Assembly (NCBI RefSeq): GCF_032854445.1
Contig: NC_088298.1
Location: forward strand, 23,833,295 to 23,897,294
DNA: 64,000 nt
DNA from: Liolophura sinensis
Taxonomy: Eukaryota > Mollusca > Polyplacophora > Chitonida > Chitonidae
Direction: 5' to 3'
Shown: positions 12,875-26,524 of the stretch, piece by piece
Numbering within the stretch: the first letter of the stretch is position 1
Layout of the letters: the number at the start of each line of letters is the position of its first letter
Notes under the pieces: generated by a model
Told to the model about the DNA's origin: nothing
The model's database searches: none
Seen by the model: the letters and a program-made list of their open reading frames with translations, nothing else
Position numbers and translations under genes: made by a program

Positions 12875-14907
12875 TGCATAAATCCTTAATCCAGAGATCC
12901 AATCTGGGGTTTGTAGACCATGCAATCCTAAATCCAGAGATCCAATCTTGGGTTTGTAGACCATGCAATCCTAAATCCAGAGATCCAATCTTGGGTTTGT
13001 AGGCCATGCAATTCTTAATCCAGAGATCCAATCTTGGGTTTGTAGACCATGCAATCCTAAATCCAGAGATCCAATCTTGGATTTGTAGACCATGCAATCC
13101 TAAATCCAGAGATCCAATCTTGAGTTTGTAGACCATGCAATCCTAAATCCAGAGTTCCAATCTTGGGTTTGTAGACCATGCAATCCTAAATCCAGAGATC
13201 CAATCTTGGGTTTGTAGACCATGCAATCCTAAATCCAGAGATCCAATCTTGGGTTTGTAGACCATGCAATCCCAAATCCAGAGATCCAATCTTGGGTTTG
13301 TAGACCATGCAATCTTAAATCCAGAGATCCAATCTTGGGTTTGTAGACCATGCAATCCTAAATCCAGAGATCCAATCTGGGGTTTGTAGACCATGCAATC
13401 CTAAATCCAGAGATCCAATCGTGAGTTTGTAGACCATGCAATCCTAAATCCAGAGATCCAATCTGGGGTTTGTAGACCATGCAATCCTAAATCCAGAGAT
13501 CCAATCTTGGGTTTGTAGACCATGCAATCCTAAATCCAGAGATCCAATCTTGGGTTTGTAGACCATGCAATCCTAAATCCAGAGATCCAATCTTGGGTTT
13601 GTAGACCATGCAATCCTAAATCCAGAGATCCAATCTGGGGTTTGTAGACCATGCAATCCTAAATCCAGAGTTCCAATCTTGGGTTTGTAGACCATGCAAT
13701 CCTAAATCCAGAGATCCAATCTTGGGTTTGTAGACCATGCAATCCTAAATCCAGAGATCCAATCTTGGGTTTGTAGACCATGCAATCCTAAATCCAGAGA
13801 TCCAATCTTGGGTTTGTAGACCATGCAATCCTAAATCCAGAGATCCAATCTTGGGTTTGTAGACCATGCAATCCTAAATCCAGAGATCCAATCTTGGGTT
13901 TGTAGACCATGCAATCTTAAATCCAGAGATCCAATCTTGAGTTTGTAGACCATGCAATCCTAAATCCAGAGATCCAATCTTAAGTTTGTAGACCATGCAA
14001 TCCTAAATCCAGAGATCCAATCTGGAGTTTGTAGACCATGCAATCCTAAATCCAGAGATCCAATCTTGAGTTTATAGACCATGCAATCCTAAATCCAGAG
14101 TTCCAATCTTGGGTTTGTAGACCATGCAATCCTAAATCCAGAGATCCAATCTTGGGTTTGTAGACCATGCAATCCTAAATCCATAGATCCAATCTTGGGT
14201 TTGTAGACCGTGCAATCCTAAATCCAGAGATCCAATCTGGGGTTTGTAGACCATGCAATCCTAAATCCAGAGATCCAATCTTGGGTTTGTAGACCATGCA
14301 ATCTTAAATCCAGAGATCCAATCTGGGGTTTGTAGACCATGCAATCCTAAATCCAGAGATCCAATCTTGGGTTTGTAGACCATGCAATCCTAAATCCAGA
14401 GATCCAATCTTGGGTTTGTAGACCATGCAATCCTAAATCCAGAGATCCAATCTTGAGTTTGTAGACCATGCAATCCTAAATCCAGAGATCCAATCTTGGG
14501 TTTGTAGACCATGCAATCCTAAATCCAGAGATCCAATCTTGGGTTTGTAGACCATGCAATCCTAAATCCAGAGATCCAATCTTGGGTTTGTAGACCATGC
14601 AATCCTAAATCCAGAGGTCCAATCTCGGGTTTGTAGACCATGCAATCCTAAATCCAGAGATCCAATCTTGGGTTTGTAGACCATGCAATCCTAAATCCAG
14701 AGATCCAATCTTGGGTTTGTAGACCATGCAATCCTAAATCCAGAGGTCCAATCTGGGGTTTGTAGACCATGCAATCCTAAATCCAGAGATCCAATCTTGG
14801 GTTTGTAGACCATGCAATCCTAAATCCAGAGATCCAATCTGGGGTTTGTAGACCATGCAATCCTAAATCCAGAGATCCAATCTGGGGTTTGTAGACCAGA
14901 CCATGCA
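12875..14907. repeat. 43-bp tandem array (about 47 units)
   Basis: Unit TGCAATCCTAAATCCAGAGA, TCCAATCTTGGGTTTGTAGA, CCA. Highly uniform over 2 kb, so recently expanded or homogenised. Variants (GGGG/TTGG, AGTT/AGAT) recur in scattered units. Confidence 0.97.
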
Positions 14908-16290
14908 AACCCACAGTGGGCTAGTCCAAGTCCTATCAGCTCTCCACACTCAGAATACTAGCCCAATCTTCTTCATTCACAACAGCCTTACTTAGCCTAT
15001 CAACTTGACCATTTCCTCCAGAAATCGATTACCCTCGTGAGTGATTTATTCCTGAAGTCACTCGAAACTCATTTTCTCTCATTACTTTGTTCTGGATAAC
15101 CTACAGACTGGGCCTATACACAGTGATTTCAGAGTGCTTCCTTGATTGATTTATGGTTGAAGTAAATCTGGAACTCATTTTTCCACTGCTTTTATTAGCA
15201 CGACCTTGTAATATTAATTTCACCCTTTGGAATTGTTTACCTGACAGATTTATGGCTGGTGTAATTACCAGCAAATCATTTTCATTAGAAAGTGTCAATT
15301 TGTAATTCATCAATGTATATGTACATGCATAATACCTGTAAAAATACACACCATATGTAGATATTCATGAGCATGTATATATATATATATATATATTATG
15401 TATTTCTAAATAGATTTCACTACACTTGATGACCTTTCACCAAAGAGGTCAAGAGTTCAAATCCAACTTGTGCTGACAAGAATACTGGTAATAAGAATCC
15501 TTTACAATTATATGTACATATATGCAAACCAGACCTCTGTCATTCAGGATTACATGGTAAATAAATGAACAGAAATAAACAATAATAAAAATTATACTAA
15601 AATATGACAATACAGAGTCTGATTTTCCTGTATCTTGAAAACAAAATTACTTCAAACAAATTAAAAAAATTACTTTAAAAAAATGTAGATAAGGTTTGAT
15701 TTTTTTGTGTATCTTGAAATTAAAGTTACTGCAAAATAAACCTGCTTACATCTACTTACATGTACATACCATATGTACAATGTATCCATCTCCTGACTTA
15801 AAACCGCAGCCTAACCAGCAAGTGCTTGTGAAAGGCTGATTGGCTGCAGAAAAGCTGAAGCTACAGCTGACGGAACCAAAGTGGGCTGCCCTCTCAATCA
15901 CCACAGATTACATATTACATCTGATGCCACAAAATGTCCTATTGGGCCACATTCCAATTAGTCCACCAAACATCACCAGTCTACCATTTCCACTGACTAG
16001 CTCTAATGGCACAAACCCAAGTGTCGTCAATCAATTCAGTAGTCTAGAGACGATACAGCCTCCAAAATAGATCCGCTCAAACAGCTGTGGGATAATAATG
16101 GGTATATTCCTTAGGGCAGACAGACTGAAGACTAGACCAGGTGCATGTACATGAAGTACCTGTATTACAAATCAGACTGTTAATAATTTGAGATGACAGA
16201 TTGCAGTGTAAAAATCCCTGTTACTGTACTATTCGTCACTTGTCCAGAGTCACCTAATGTTTGTATTACTCAGCATCATCCTGATTATGC
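14908..16290. other. Intronic stretch, no gene seen
   Basis: A TA tract at about 15378-15397 and a box B-like AGAGTTCAAATCC at about 15450; otherwise unique A/T-rich DNA. Confidence 0.5.
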
Positions 16291-16613
16291 TGTACACATG
16301 TACATGTACACACATTTCCCTCGTGTACATGTACACACATTTCCCTCATGTGTACATGTACACACATTTCCCTTATGTGTACATGTACATGTAGAAACTT
16401 GCCTACACACATTTCCCTCATGTGTACATGTACATGTACAAACTTGCCTACACACAGTTCCCTCATGTGTACATGTACAAACTTGCCTACACACATTTCC
16501 CTCATGTGCACATGTGCATGTACAAACTTGCCTACACACATTTCCCTCATGTGTACATGTACAAGCTTGCCTACACACATTTCCCTCATGTGTACATGTA
16601 TGTACATGTATAT
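16291..16613. repeat. Array of ACATGTAC and ACACATTTCCCTCATG units
   Basis: About nine irregular units of 30-50 bp; later ones add AAACTTGCCTAC. Open in several frames on both strands. Confidence 0.9.
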
Positions 16614-16651
16614 AAAATTACATTTTTGCCTCAATAATTTCTAATATACTG

Positions 16652-16832
16652 CTCATGCTGGATTCCTCTATGGCGGTACGTGAGAAGGTCTGCCAACAAC
16701 CTGCGGATGGTCGTGGGTTTCCCCCGAGCTGTGCCGGGGTTTTTTTCCCTACGATAATGCTGGCCGCCAACGTATCAGTGAAATATTCTTGAGTAAGGCG
16801 TAAAACACAAATCAAATAAATAAATAAATAAA
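16652..16832 (+). mobile_element. SINE A, 5' truncated, with flanking duplication
   Basis: Body and tail are well preserved. Flanked by TCTAATATACTG (16640-16651) and TCTAACACACTG (16833-16844): a 12-bp target-site duplication with two mismatches, so an old insertion. Confidence 0.85.
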
Positions 16833-17484
16833 TCTAACACACTGTACATGCAAAAGTGCCATTACTCCTCTACCAAGAATGATAAAGCCTCTAATTATCT
16901 ATAAATGATGTCTACCCTAGGCAACTTCAAGACCATATTCAACTTACATTACGTGATGACCTTTGTGTAACATTTCACTATTTTCACAGTACAGTACCTG
17001 TAATTGTGAAGCTCTGACAAAACAACCGCTCAGGTAAATTAAAAAAGAATCAGAGCTTAAATGCTGCTAAACTTCAAGAACATGGAAATGGTTTTCAGAT
17101 ACAGGTGTGAGCTACATATATACATATACAAGTAATGACTTGCAGGTAGTTCCAACCATAAATCTGACATGAACACTTTGAAGAGAGGCCAAAAAATCTG
17201 ACGAGTGCCTTTGTTGTTACAGGTGTACACTCTAGTCGACTACAGGTGTTCTTTCATCCAGGGGACCACAGAAAACCATGTGTAACTCCTAAGGTAAAGT
17301 TGATTTAAGCATATACATGATACAGGTGATTCTGGTCATACAGGTACACGTAACCACGCGTACAGGTAAAACTCATCATCACAGGTAAATCCAATCAGAG
17401 CATAAAATGTACCTGTACATGTATCTGTATCCCGTTTTCCAGTGCAATGACATTCAACCGAATCAAACGGTTTCAAGTTTTGGA

Positions 17485-17556
17485 GTGAGTGAGTGAGTGA
17501 GTGCTTGGAGTTTAACGTCGTACTTAATCAATTTTCAGTCATATGACAATGACCAA
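17485..17556 (-). repeat. SINE B 3' fragment
   Basis: GAGTGAGTGAGTGAGTGCTT then TTTAACGTCGTACTTAAT and CAGTCATATGAC: inverted 3' end with its simple-repeat tail. Confidence 0.8.
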
Positions 17557-20500
17557 GTCTTGGAAGTTGGTATGATGGCAAAACCTTCCAACATGCTACA
17601 CATGTACATGTATACATGCAAATATATAAAGATCCACAAGTGCACCGTACAGGGCATGCATGTGTACATGCACTAAGCATAAGAGTTTCCTAACACGTCA
17701 GACTGTAAGTACATGTAATAAAACATTAAATGTAAGAGTATTCAGAGGGTATCAGAACTGCTAAATTGTCAGCGAAATTTACAAGCACCTGTACGGCATG
17801 AATCAATGTACATGTAAGGCTTTAACACCTCTTTGGCATTAATACTGCGGGTGTTTCCTGGCAAACATAACATACTGAGGTGTATGTTTAATGTAGACAT
17901 ACCTGCAAAAAGGTCATGTACTTGTATACTCCATTAATGATTTCAGGTGAACACCTTTTTTCCTTCACTTTGTTCATAAAAACACAAAAATCTTCTCTTC
18001 CTGTCACAAATTCACAACTTGAATCCAGATCTGTTCAGTCCCAGTACAGACACCTTGCTGGAGATGCAGCTAAATGCTTACCTTTTGTGCTTCGTCCTAA
18101 TGGCTCGGGGGATTTCAGGCGTAATGCACATTCCACTGTGCCTACCCTGGACAAGGTACATTCATTACCTCTAACCCAGGTCTAACTACAAAGGCCTTAG
18201 AACAATACACGCTCCACCTTTACTTGTATAATTAACGAATCTGATTGCAGTGAGCAGGTGATATGGCCTGATTTGGCAGGGTGTGACATAGAGACATGTA
18301 TGCAAAGTGTCCCCCTTACACGCTTAATTAGGCCTGGGTATTGGTATCTATGTAGTTATAATTTTATCTTAGCTTTATCAGAAGACACATGCAGATGCAC
18401 CAAATATCCATTTTATATTGCTTCACACCTCTACTAGGACATTGGGAGTTCATTCACATATACATGTATATATACAGTGTACTTGTACCCTCCAGCCGTA
18501 AGTGGGACGGTCTGTCAGCAAACCTGCAGATGATCGTGGGTTTCGTCCGGGCTCTGCCCAGATTCCTCTCACCATAATGCTGGATGCCGTGGTATAAGTG
18601 AAATATTCTTGAGTACGTCGTTGAAAACCAATCAAATAAATAAATACACGTAAACATATATGCATTCTGCAAGTTTATGTGCTTTAAACTGAAGCACGCT
18701 TTCAAATTCAATTAAAATCCTGCTGTACACCTCGACACAGTCCAATAAAATGAAAACCGGCAAACAATGCAAAATTTACAGGACTGCACTAGTACAGTAC
18801 AATATGCATGTACATCAATATGTACAGTGGACAAAACACCATGGTTTACTACATGTAGTTAAGAAATCCCATCAACGTTGGATCCTACAAATTTCGTACA
18901 ATCCTTTATGTGACTTGTTTAGCAGAACCACTCGAATGACATACATGTATAAGAAAATAGTATTATTTACAGCCAATACAAGTTAACATACCCACATTGT
19001 ACTTGAGCTTGAAAAATTGTAAACACCAGATTTCAGCTGATTGATGAACAGTTGATCAAATTAATGCTAAACTTCATTTGATACTTTGATATTTTTTGGG
19101 CCATTTGATTGTTTAGAAAGCCTCCTTCTGAAGGACACGACGAGATTCACTTTCCAACCCTACTCATGTACGTGTACCTTGTTTTTCTCTAATAAAATTA
19201 TGTTACAAAAGGGTGTTTTTTTAATGGAACACTAGCTGTACAGCTGCTTGTACATGTATGCAATCCAAAAGGCATACAATCTTCCTTCATGGGATCTTTT
19301 TCATTTTTTTTAAACACTTTGTAAACTTTTTTACCTTCCCATGTACCTGTACCTCCTCAGTTGCCTGCAATTATCCACAGTTCACCTCAACAAAATATTT
19401 TCAACACAATATTACCATAATCCATTTTCACAACAGCACTGTAGTAATCCTTTCTTCACCGAGGCAAACATGTTCAATGCAGCATAGCTATAATCCACTC
19501 TTCACCAAGGCAAAATGTTTTCGCCACAGCATTGCAAAGATCCACTCTTAAGCAAGATGAAATGCTTACAGTGTGCTCTCACACTGCACTGTATACTGGT
19601 ACTGCACCTGAACTCCAGTTCAGTCATTGCACCCTAAAGTAGTGACTGTTTCTTTCTACCAGAATTCAGACTGCATACATTGACAGGAAGAGTATCATGG
19701 CACATCTCCCTATCCCTACCAGCCACTTGACTCTGTCTAACTCTTGCCCCCAAACCCCACCCCTCTCTCCCCTGCCAACAAACCCCCAACACTTTGCTCT
19801 CCCTTTCTTGTGACATGAATCACAGAGCTACATGTTCAGAGCTAAACTTGAAATAATCTAAAGTGGTTCTAAGTGTGACTCTTCACCAGTGTGTCCCACT
19901 ACACAAAGAGGTTCACATGGGATTTTTAACCAGAAACACCAGAGCTGGTAACTAAAGATAAGATTCAAATATTAACATAAACGAGTTTTTCGAATCAAAT
20001 TGATCATTTTTTTCATTTCCAATGATTCTCTTCAGTCTTGTATGGACACTTTGTCATTTTGATGGATGAAGTAAACCACCAATCATTGGCAAGAACTGAC
20101 AAGCTTTCCCACATGTTTGGTACAAAAGTACATATATAACCTGTAAATGTACATCAAATTGATGGAAGCAAAGTGAATTCCAAAAGACTTCATGTTGACC
20201 ACCTAAATGTGCACGCACTTAAAAAATGGCTACATGGCAGGGCCATACCTGGAAAAACATTACAGGTTCTGATCCCAAACTATAATGGTGATAATGTGAA
20301 TGCGCATGAAGACATTTTAAAAATGCAACTCACAATGATGCTTTTAAAGGAACATACCACTGAAAGAAATTCACAATTTTTTTTATTTGGTTCAGCTAAA
20401 ATCAAAAATGCAGTTCCTGTCCAGAACTGAAATGACACTAGATATCGACCCTGCATGAGCAGCATAGACCGCTGACTGTCATGAGAACTGTAAAAGTGTG

Positions 20501-20733
20501 CCAACATTAACATTTCCTTGCGTGAGTCGAAAATTTCAATACATGGTCCTACGTAAGGTGTATGTAACACATGTACCACCCAAGAAAGTACATGTATGGC
20601 GTGAGGTGACAGTCAAACAATTGAATAAATACATGTATGTATAATGAGGAGCCTACTTTTGTTCAACTGAGTCTGTTACTAAAATTAAATTTCAAATGGC
20701 ATTTACTGATCTAATCTGAGTGGGTACAGGTAC
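17557..20733. other. Intronic stretch with one SINE A
   Basis: Holds the SINE A at 18486. About 20240-20500 resembles a diverged sequence at 36183-36510. No coding signal. Confidence 0.5.
18486..18648 (+). mobile_element. SINE A, 5' truncated
   Basis: From CTCCAGCCGTAAGTGG to the AAATAAATAAAT tail; no clear target-site duplication. Confidence 0.8.
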
Positions 20734-20952
20734 CTGAATTCCTCAGCTTTTGTGCATATGAAACAGCAGCGTTTAGTGTAATTTATGAACATTTTTAATT
20801 TGATTTTGGAGACAAAACTACATTGGTTGGATTGGGCAATTTCAGAACTTCACGAAAAGTATAATTTTATTAGTCTACACAGAATTGTGGCTTTAGAACG
20901 TGCTTGAATAAACACCTTGCAAACATGCGGAAATGTTGAAGAATTACAGTAG
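20734..20952 (+). mobile_element. M1 element
   Basis: Both ends and an intact core (TTGGAGACAAAACTACATTG, GTCTACACAGAATTG). Confidence 0.78.
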
Positions 20953-21877
20953 TGATAAATTTGTATGAAATCATTTTAGTCATAATTGAAATCAGCCCTA
21001 AAAGACCCCCAAACCATTCACTAACGACATGACATCCACTTAAATTGTATACATACACACACCAGCCCAAAACTCCTCGCAACAGGATAATGTAGCCAAT
21101 TAAACACCAGTTACAAAAAAAAAGGGCGTTCCACTTGGTGCGACATCAACAACACACAATTACTACCGTACCACTTGTGATCCTACACTTCATGTAAATC
21201 AGAGAATTTGTAGCAAAAAAAAAAAGAAAGCCCACGACCGTTTGTTTTTGTGCAACCCTACAGAAGACATAATACTGCTGAAAGGTATTTTTTAATGATG
21301 TTCACAGAGTGTGGACATACAAATTGCAGTTTACAACTAAATTAACATTTCCCAGGAACATGTGCATGTTTTTTCTTTTTGAAACACTTTTCAAAAAAAC
21401 GTGTACACCTGTAAAATACATGTATCTCAACCATGGGGCAATTAAAGCTCATTCTGATATTTGTGTCACATTAAATAAAAATGAAAATCGCATTACTCTT
21501 GATCTTATCACAAATAAACTGAGTCTTCAACTTGATTTCACCTTTCATGTGAGGAGGCCAGTCAGTGGGACATGCCTACAATGTACATGTACATGTATGT
21601 CTTCAATAGTATACAAGGTGCATGTTTATAAGTGTGTACCTACACACCATGTGTGTATAGTTTGTTTTTTATTTTTTCCGTCATTGTGTTTAATCTTAGT
21701 ACTATTACTTAGTATTCCAAGCTCTAGTTCCTTTGAGAGACATTCAGGAGCTCAGATGGGAAGCTGCATTTATTACAATAAAAAAACTGAGAAAAAAATT
21801 CTTTCCTTTCTTCTTCATGACAGACTAAAAAACTAACAAATCAATAAATTACATTTCCCCCAATCGTAACTTACGTC

Positions 21878-21960
21878 ATTATTTACTTACTTATTCGATT
21901 GGTATTTTAAGCCATACTAAGAAAAAAGTGAATAAATATTAAAAATATTTCACTTATACC
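21878..21960 (-). repeat. SINE A 3' fragment
   Basis: Inverted tail region, TTTACTTACTTATTCGATTG then GCCATACTAAG; degraded. Confidence 0.5.
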
Positions 21961-22112
21961 TTATATTAACTTACATGTACTTCATAAAAAATGTACATCC
22001 AAGCCACCAAAGTCATTATCAGTGTCACCAAACAGGCTCCTAAAATGTGCTCCGAGTTGTTGTTGCACCAATATTTACAGGTTTCTGAGATGTAAATTTC
22101 CACATGTTTTTT

Positions 22113-22392
22113 CAGTCATATGACGACCGAGGATTCCTTAGAGTGCATGTGATGTGCTTCCTTTTTGCAGGACGGATTTTCATCGATCTTTTATCCAGTG
22201 CTGCTGCACTAAGACGGCTTATCAAAGCAAATAAGCTGCCCCGCCCGTGCCATTATACTGATACGGGTCAACCAGTCCTTGCACTTCCCCTTAATGACGA
22301 ATACTAAACAAGGAAGCTACAACTTCCTCTTTTAAGGTCTTACTTGTGACCCGACCCAGGTTTGGCCCTGGATCTACTGTTTGCAACCCGCC
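22113..22392 (-). mobile_element. SINE B, near full length
   Basis: Inverted copy from CAGTCATATGACGACCG through GATACGGGTCAACCAGTC to GATCTACTGTTTGCAACCC near the head. Confidence 0.85.
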
Positions 22393-23082
22393 CCTCCCCA
22401 TCTCCACGAAGCGCAGATCTATTTGTGACAGATAGAATGTATTGAACTGAACTCTAATCAAACGTTAAGGAAAGGTGTAATTAGTTTCAAATCATCAACC
22501 TTATATAATATCAGTAGAATAAACTCATGGTTACTGTATTAACATACACTGTACACCATATACATGTCCTTTGAAATAAAAAAAATGGCTGCCAACAGAA
22601 AAGAGTCAAGAAAGATTAAATAGACTCAAGAGATACATCAACGTGTGTGCTCCCTCAAACGCCCGCGTTAAATTACCTGGTGCATGTATTATGCAGAAAC
22701 TAAATGTCCCCTGACAGGAATTTGAATTTGAATTTTTACTTTTCCAAAAAAAAAAAAAAAAAATTGTACACATAATGTACAACACTAAACAAATGCTAAT
22801 TTACAGAGATATCCCCAAAGATTCTCTCTGGGAGTAGCCTGTGCAGGGCAGACACTTCCTGTAGAGGTAACCATTAAACTAAAGAGTTTGCCAGATAGTG
22901 TACTGGAGTAAACCTTCTAAAAACTGTACTCATACCACATACAGTGTATTCCTTAAGCCTTTATGGCTGGTAAAAGAGTGTAGTAACATCACTAATGAAT
23001 TTATTGCTGGCAATGATTGGGAACATTTTTGATCTGAACAATACAGTTATTAATAAATGTACACATACACAGAATATTTGTT

Positions 23083-23140
23083 TATTTCATTTTTATTTTA
23101 TTTTATATCATTTGTTGTTTAATGCTACACCCAAGAATTT
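23083..23140 (-). repeat. SINE A 3' fragment
   Basis: Inverted tail region with GTTTAATGCTACACCCAAGA; strongly diverged. Confidence 0.4.
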
Positions 23141-23344
23141 TTCCTTGTACATGTATATATATACCCAAAGTGACTGAGGTTAACTGCTGATCTTTCACAA
23201 GTAGACACGTCTATCTATACATATCTCATACTAATGGAAGGTCAACACAAATGGCTCTACAAGCATCAATGACTGAATAAAACGGGAACAAAATCAACCA
23301 ATTCCCTGCCGAAGGTTGGAACCGAACCTACACCTCCTGTGCCT

Positions 23345-23456
23345 GTTGGTCAGGAGTTGTGTACATTACATGTAACGTGTAACATGTGTTGGTCAGGAGT
23401 TGTGTACAAAACATGTAACTTGTGTTGGTCAGGAGTTGTATACATTACATATAACC
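23345..23456. repeat. Short repeat, 3 units
   Basis: GTTGGTCAGGAGTTGTGTAC then ATTACATGTAAC, three times. Confidence 0.8.
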
Positions 23457-24224
23457 ACTGACTAAACAAATATTTACAGGGAATACAGTCTTTGCCATCA
23501 AAAATCAACTGGAGTTTCTTCTGATTTTCTTCTAGAATGATTAGATTTCATTATATCGGTCAAAGATTAGATACTTTGAAAATCCAGATTTCTCAAAAAA
23601 TCAACTGAAATCAGCTGATCAATTCAAAATTCTCATCCCTGTACATAAACCCAGAGAGGTGGACAGATTTCTAACGCTTTCTATCACAAACATACGTATG
23701 TACTCTACATGCACATACATGCAAGTACATGTAAGCCAAGGGAAGGATCAATTTAAGATGGAGCCCCAGTCAGTACTGACAAGGAATAGGAAAACCAGGA
23801 AGGAAAAAAACAAGGGCAGCTGTTGATGGATCCATCTCTACTGTTCCAAGGAAAACCTTCTTGTGAATGGAATAGACTCAACAAGACAGTTGCTTGTAGC
23901 AGAAGATTTATATGTGAGGCCAGGCATTTGACAGACTGACTGCCAGTCATCATTACTGATATGTGTGTATAGTAGTACTAGAACTCAGTATATATCAGAC
24001 ATCTGGGTGGCTCAGCCTGGCTGACAGTCTGTCTGGATGCACATCTAGGCTGAAGCACAGACCTCAGATGAGCTTTGGCCTGTATGTACATGTACTTGTA
24101 TTCCAGACACATTCTACACTCAATGGTATAAAGCACTTTCTAGAGTTATCTGTTGGTAATATTTACATGTACAACTCCTCACTCGGCTTTCAGCACTGAG
24201 AACTTAGAGTACCGAAACAGCTAT

Positions 24225-24888
24225 GACTGGCTGGCCTGATGTCAGCATAAAGGGACTGTACATGATATCACCCTGTGAGAAGAATAGCCAGTCAGCCATA
24301 CCCTGAGTCCTGTTAACATGGATCAGTGCAGCAACAGTACTCCAATATGGCTGCCTGAAGTAGGTCATGCAACCCCTCTATGAATAATGTGACTGGGTGG
24401 CCTGATGTCAGCATAAAGGGACTGTACATGACATCACTCTGTGAGAAAAATAGCCAGTCAGCCATACCCTGAGTCCTGTTAACATGGATCAGTGCAGCAA
24501 CAGTACTCCAATATGGCTGCCTGAAGTAGGTCATGCAACCCCTCTATGAATAATGTGACTGGCTGGCCTGATGTCAGCATAAAGGGACTGTACATGACAT
24601 CACCCTGTGAGAAGAATAGCCAGTCAGCCATACCCTGAGTCCTGTTAACATGGATCAGTGCAGCAACAGTACTCCAATATGGCTGCCTGAAGTAGGTCAT
24701 GCAACCCCTCTATGAATAATGTGACTGGCTGGCCTGATGTCAGCATAAAGGGACTGTACATGACATCACCCTGTGAGAAGAATAGCCAGTCAGCCATACC
24801 CTGAGTCCTGTTAACATGGATCAGTGCAGCAACAGTACTCCAATATGGCTGCCTGAACTAGGTCATGCAACCCCTCTATGAATAATGT
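24225..24888. repeat. 166-bp tandem array (4 units)
   Basis: Unit GACTGGCTGGCCTGATGTCA to CATGCAACCCCTCTATGAAT; units start exactly at 24225, 24391, 24557 and 24723 and are almost identical. The final GTGACTGGGTGG continues into a B2 SINE. Confidence 0.95.
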
Positions 24889-25045
24889 GACTGGGTGGGG
24901 GGTGTCATGGGGGGTGTCATGGCTGGTGTCTTCAGCAAGATTCTTCAGTGGCGGCAGCATTTGGAGGCAAGGACATGCAATGCCTCAAGAAAACACACTA
25001 AACGTACACGTACACAAACTTAATGACTCGCCGTCATCACATGAC
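24889..25045 (+). repeat. SINE B-related element (B2) 3' part
   Basis: GTGTCTTCAGCAAGATTCTT then CAGTGGCGGCAGCA match the elements at 53478 and 55936. It directly continues the last unit of the 166-bp array. Confidence 0.6.
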
Positions 25046-25721
25046 TTAAAAATTGTAAAGTGCGACGTCAGAAACCCAAGTATACATGTACACACATATA
25101 CATATATATTTCCAATCCATGAAGTTACTCTACAGTCCACTGTCTGTGCCTTGTACATGTAGCAAGCATCAAATGAAGGTACTGTATAAGCTGAATGAAG
25201 TGAGACTATACACACCTATACAATGTATACTGTAGAAGTAGAGTTAGATGAAGGTGTGGCTCAACTGAAATGTCAATATTTCATTTTCTAGAGTTAATTT
25301 TAAGGCACTACACAGTGTCAGCTGAAGACATGTAATATTGCTTAAAGAGAGTACTATCAGGTGTCCAGATGTTGACTGTGATAAACACCTAAGGGAGATA
25401 ACCCCTGAACATGTGTGTGAACCAAGCACTTCACAAGTTTGTATAACCAGTGACCCAGAACACTCATCATGTGGTAATGCATCTGTACTGTAGCACTTCT
25501 ATTAAGGTAATAGAAAGGAAATATCAAATGTCCAATGACAAATGAGGGTATACTCACTCTGCTTGCAGGGTGTACAATGTAGTACAGTACTTTGTTCAAA
25601 ACAAAATCAGCTTTGGCAATGCCACACTTTCACCACTATCTCCCCCCTACCCCCCTCATCCCCCCCTCCAAAAAAACTCACCCCCCTACACAGACACCTA
25701 GTATACAGGTATAAATGTTTA

Positions 25722-25941
25722 TTTACCCTAATTCTTCAACTTGTTGGCATTTGAAAGATTTGAAATTTTCAGTGCAATTTATGGACATTTGTTAGATATT
25801 GGAGACAAAACTAAATTGGTTGGGGTGGCCAATTTCAGGGTTTCACAAAAAGTATAATTTAATCAGTTTATGCAGAATAATACCATCAGAATATGCTTAT
25901 ATAAACACCTCGCAAACATGCGAAAAAGTTAAGAATTACAT
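25722..25941 (+). mobile_element. M1 element
   Basis: Both ends (TTACCCTAATTCTTCAAC, ATGCGAAAAAGTTAAGAATT) and core TTGGAGACAAAACTAAATTG. Confidence 0.78.
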
Positions 25942-26524
25942 TATTTATTTATGTGATTTGTGTTTCTTTAGCGGTAAGGTCAACAGGACGTTTTACCTGT
26001 ACAAAGACATGATTATGCTTAATTATTTAGGCAGGGGCCACTGTCACAAAACTTCACATAAGTCACATTTCTCATAACCTTTTTCATAAAATACATCATG
26101 GAGATTATAATGTCATAAGGCAGCGCCATTTATGTTATGAAAATCTGGTTTATGAAATTTTGTGAAAGGCAGCCATAACGTACAGGGAGATTACAGTGAT
26201 TTTCCAACACATTAATGTAAATTACATATTGACTCTTTTTTTCTTTTTCTTTTTTAACTCCCTTTTTCTAGAGAATGAACACTTACTTGAAATAGCCTAC
26301 AAAACGGATAATATTAAGACTACAGTATCAACAGGCTCCCCCAAGGCTAACATTATTAAACAGGATAAAGATTCAAATCTAAAAAGAATTAAACAAAAAA
26401 GATCCTGATACACCAAGGAAGTATATCTTGCCTGCAGCAGTTATTATTGTGCTATTAACAGAAATGAAAATCTGATATGAACACAAAATTCACAGTTTAA
26501 GACATGTACACTGTAAATGCATGC

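Larger units (their letters stand above)
20953..24224. other. Intronic stretch with SINE pieces
   Basis: SINE A pieces at 21878 and 23083, SINE B at 22113, a short repeat at 23345. The 175-codon frame around 21309-21836 has no family signal and A/T-driven composition. Confidence 0.5.

Noticed and set aside
12843-13394. Minus-strand frames with repeated LDLGLHGLQ
   Set aside because: By-product of the 43-bp array; broken by stops in other units.
12875-14907. CRISPR-like regular repeats
   Set aside because: Units are contiguous with no unique spacers, and the DNA is animal nuclear.
16193-16644. Frames with Cys/His/Thr repeats on both strands
   Set aside because: By-product of the ACATGTAC array, open on both strands at once.
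21309-21836. 175-codon plus-strand frame
   Set aside because: No domain, no homology recognised, composition follows local A/T richness, and no splice context.
24313-24700. Two identical 73-codon frames
   Set aside because: They are the same stretch of consecutive 166-bp array units.
26070-26110. Minus-strand KGYEK-like string considered as DIP2 exon 2
   Set aside because: Surrounding residues do not match DITQKGYEKKR and no splice sites fit.
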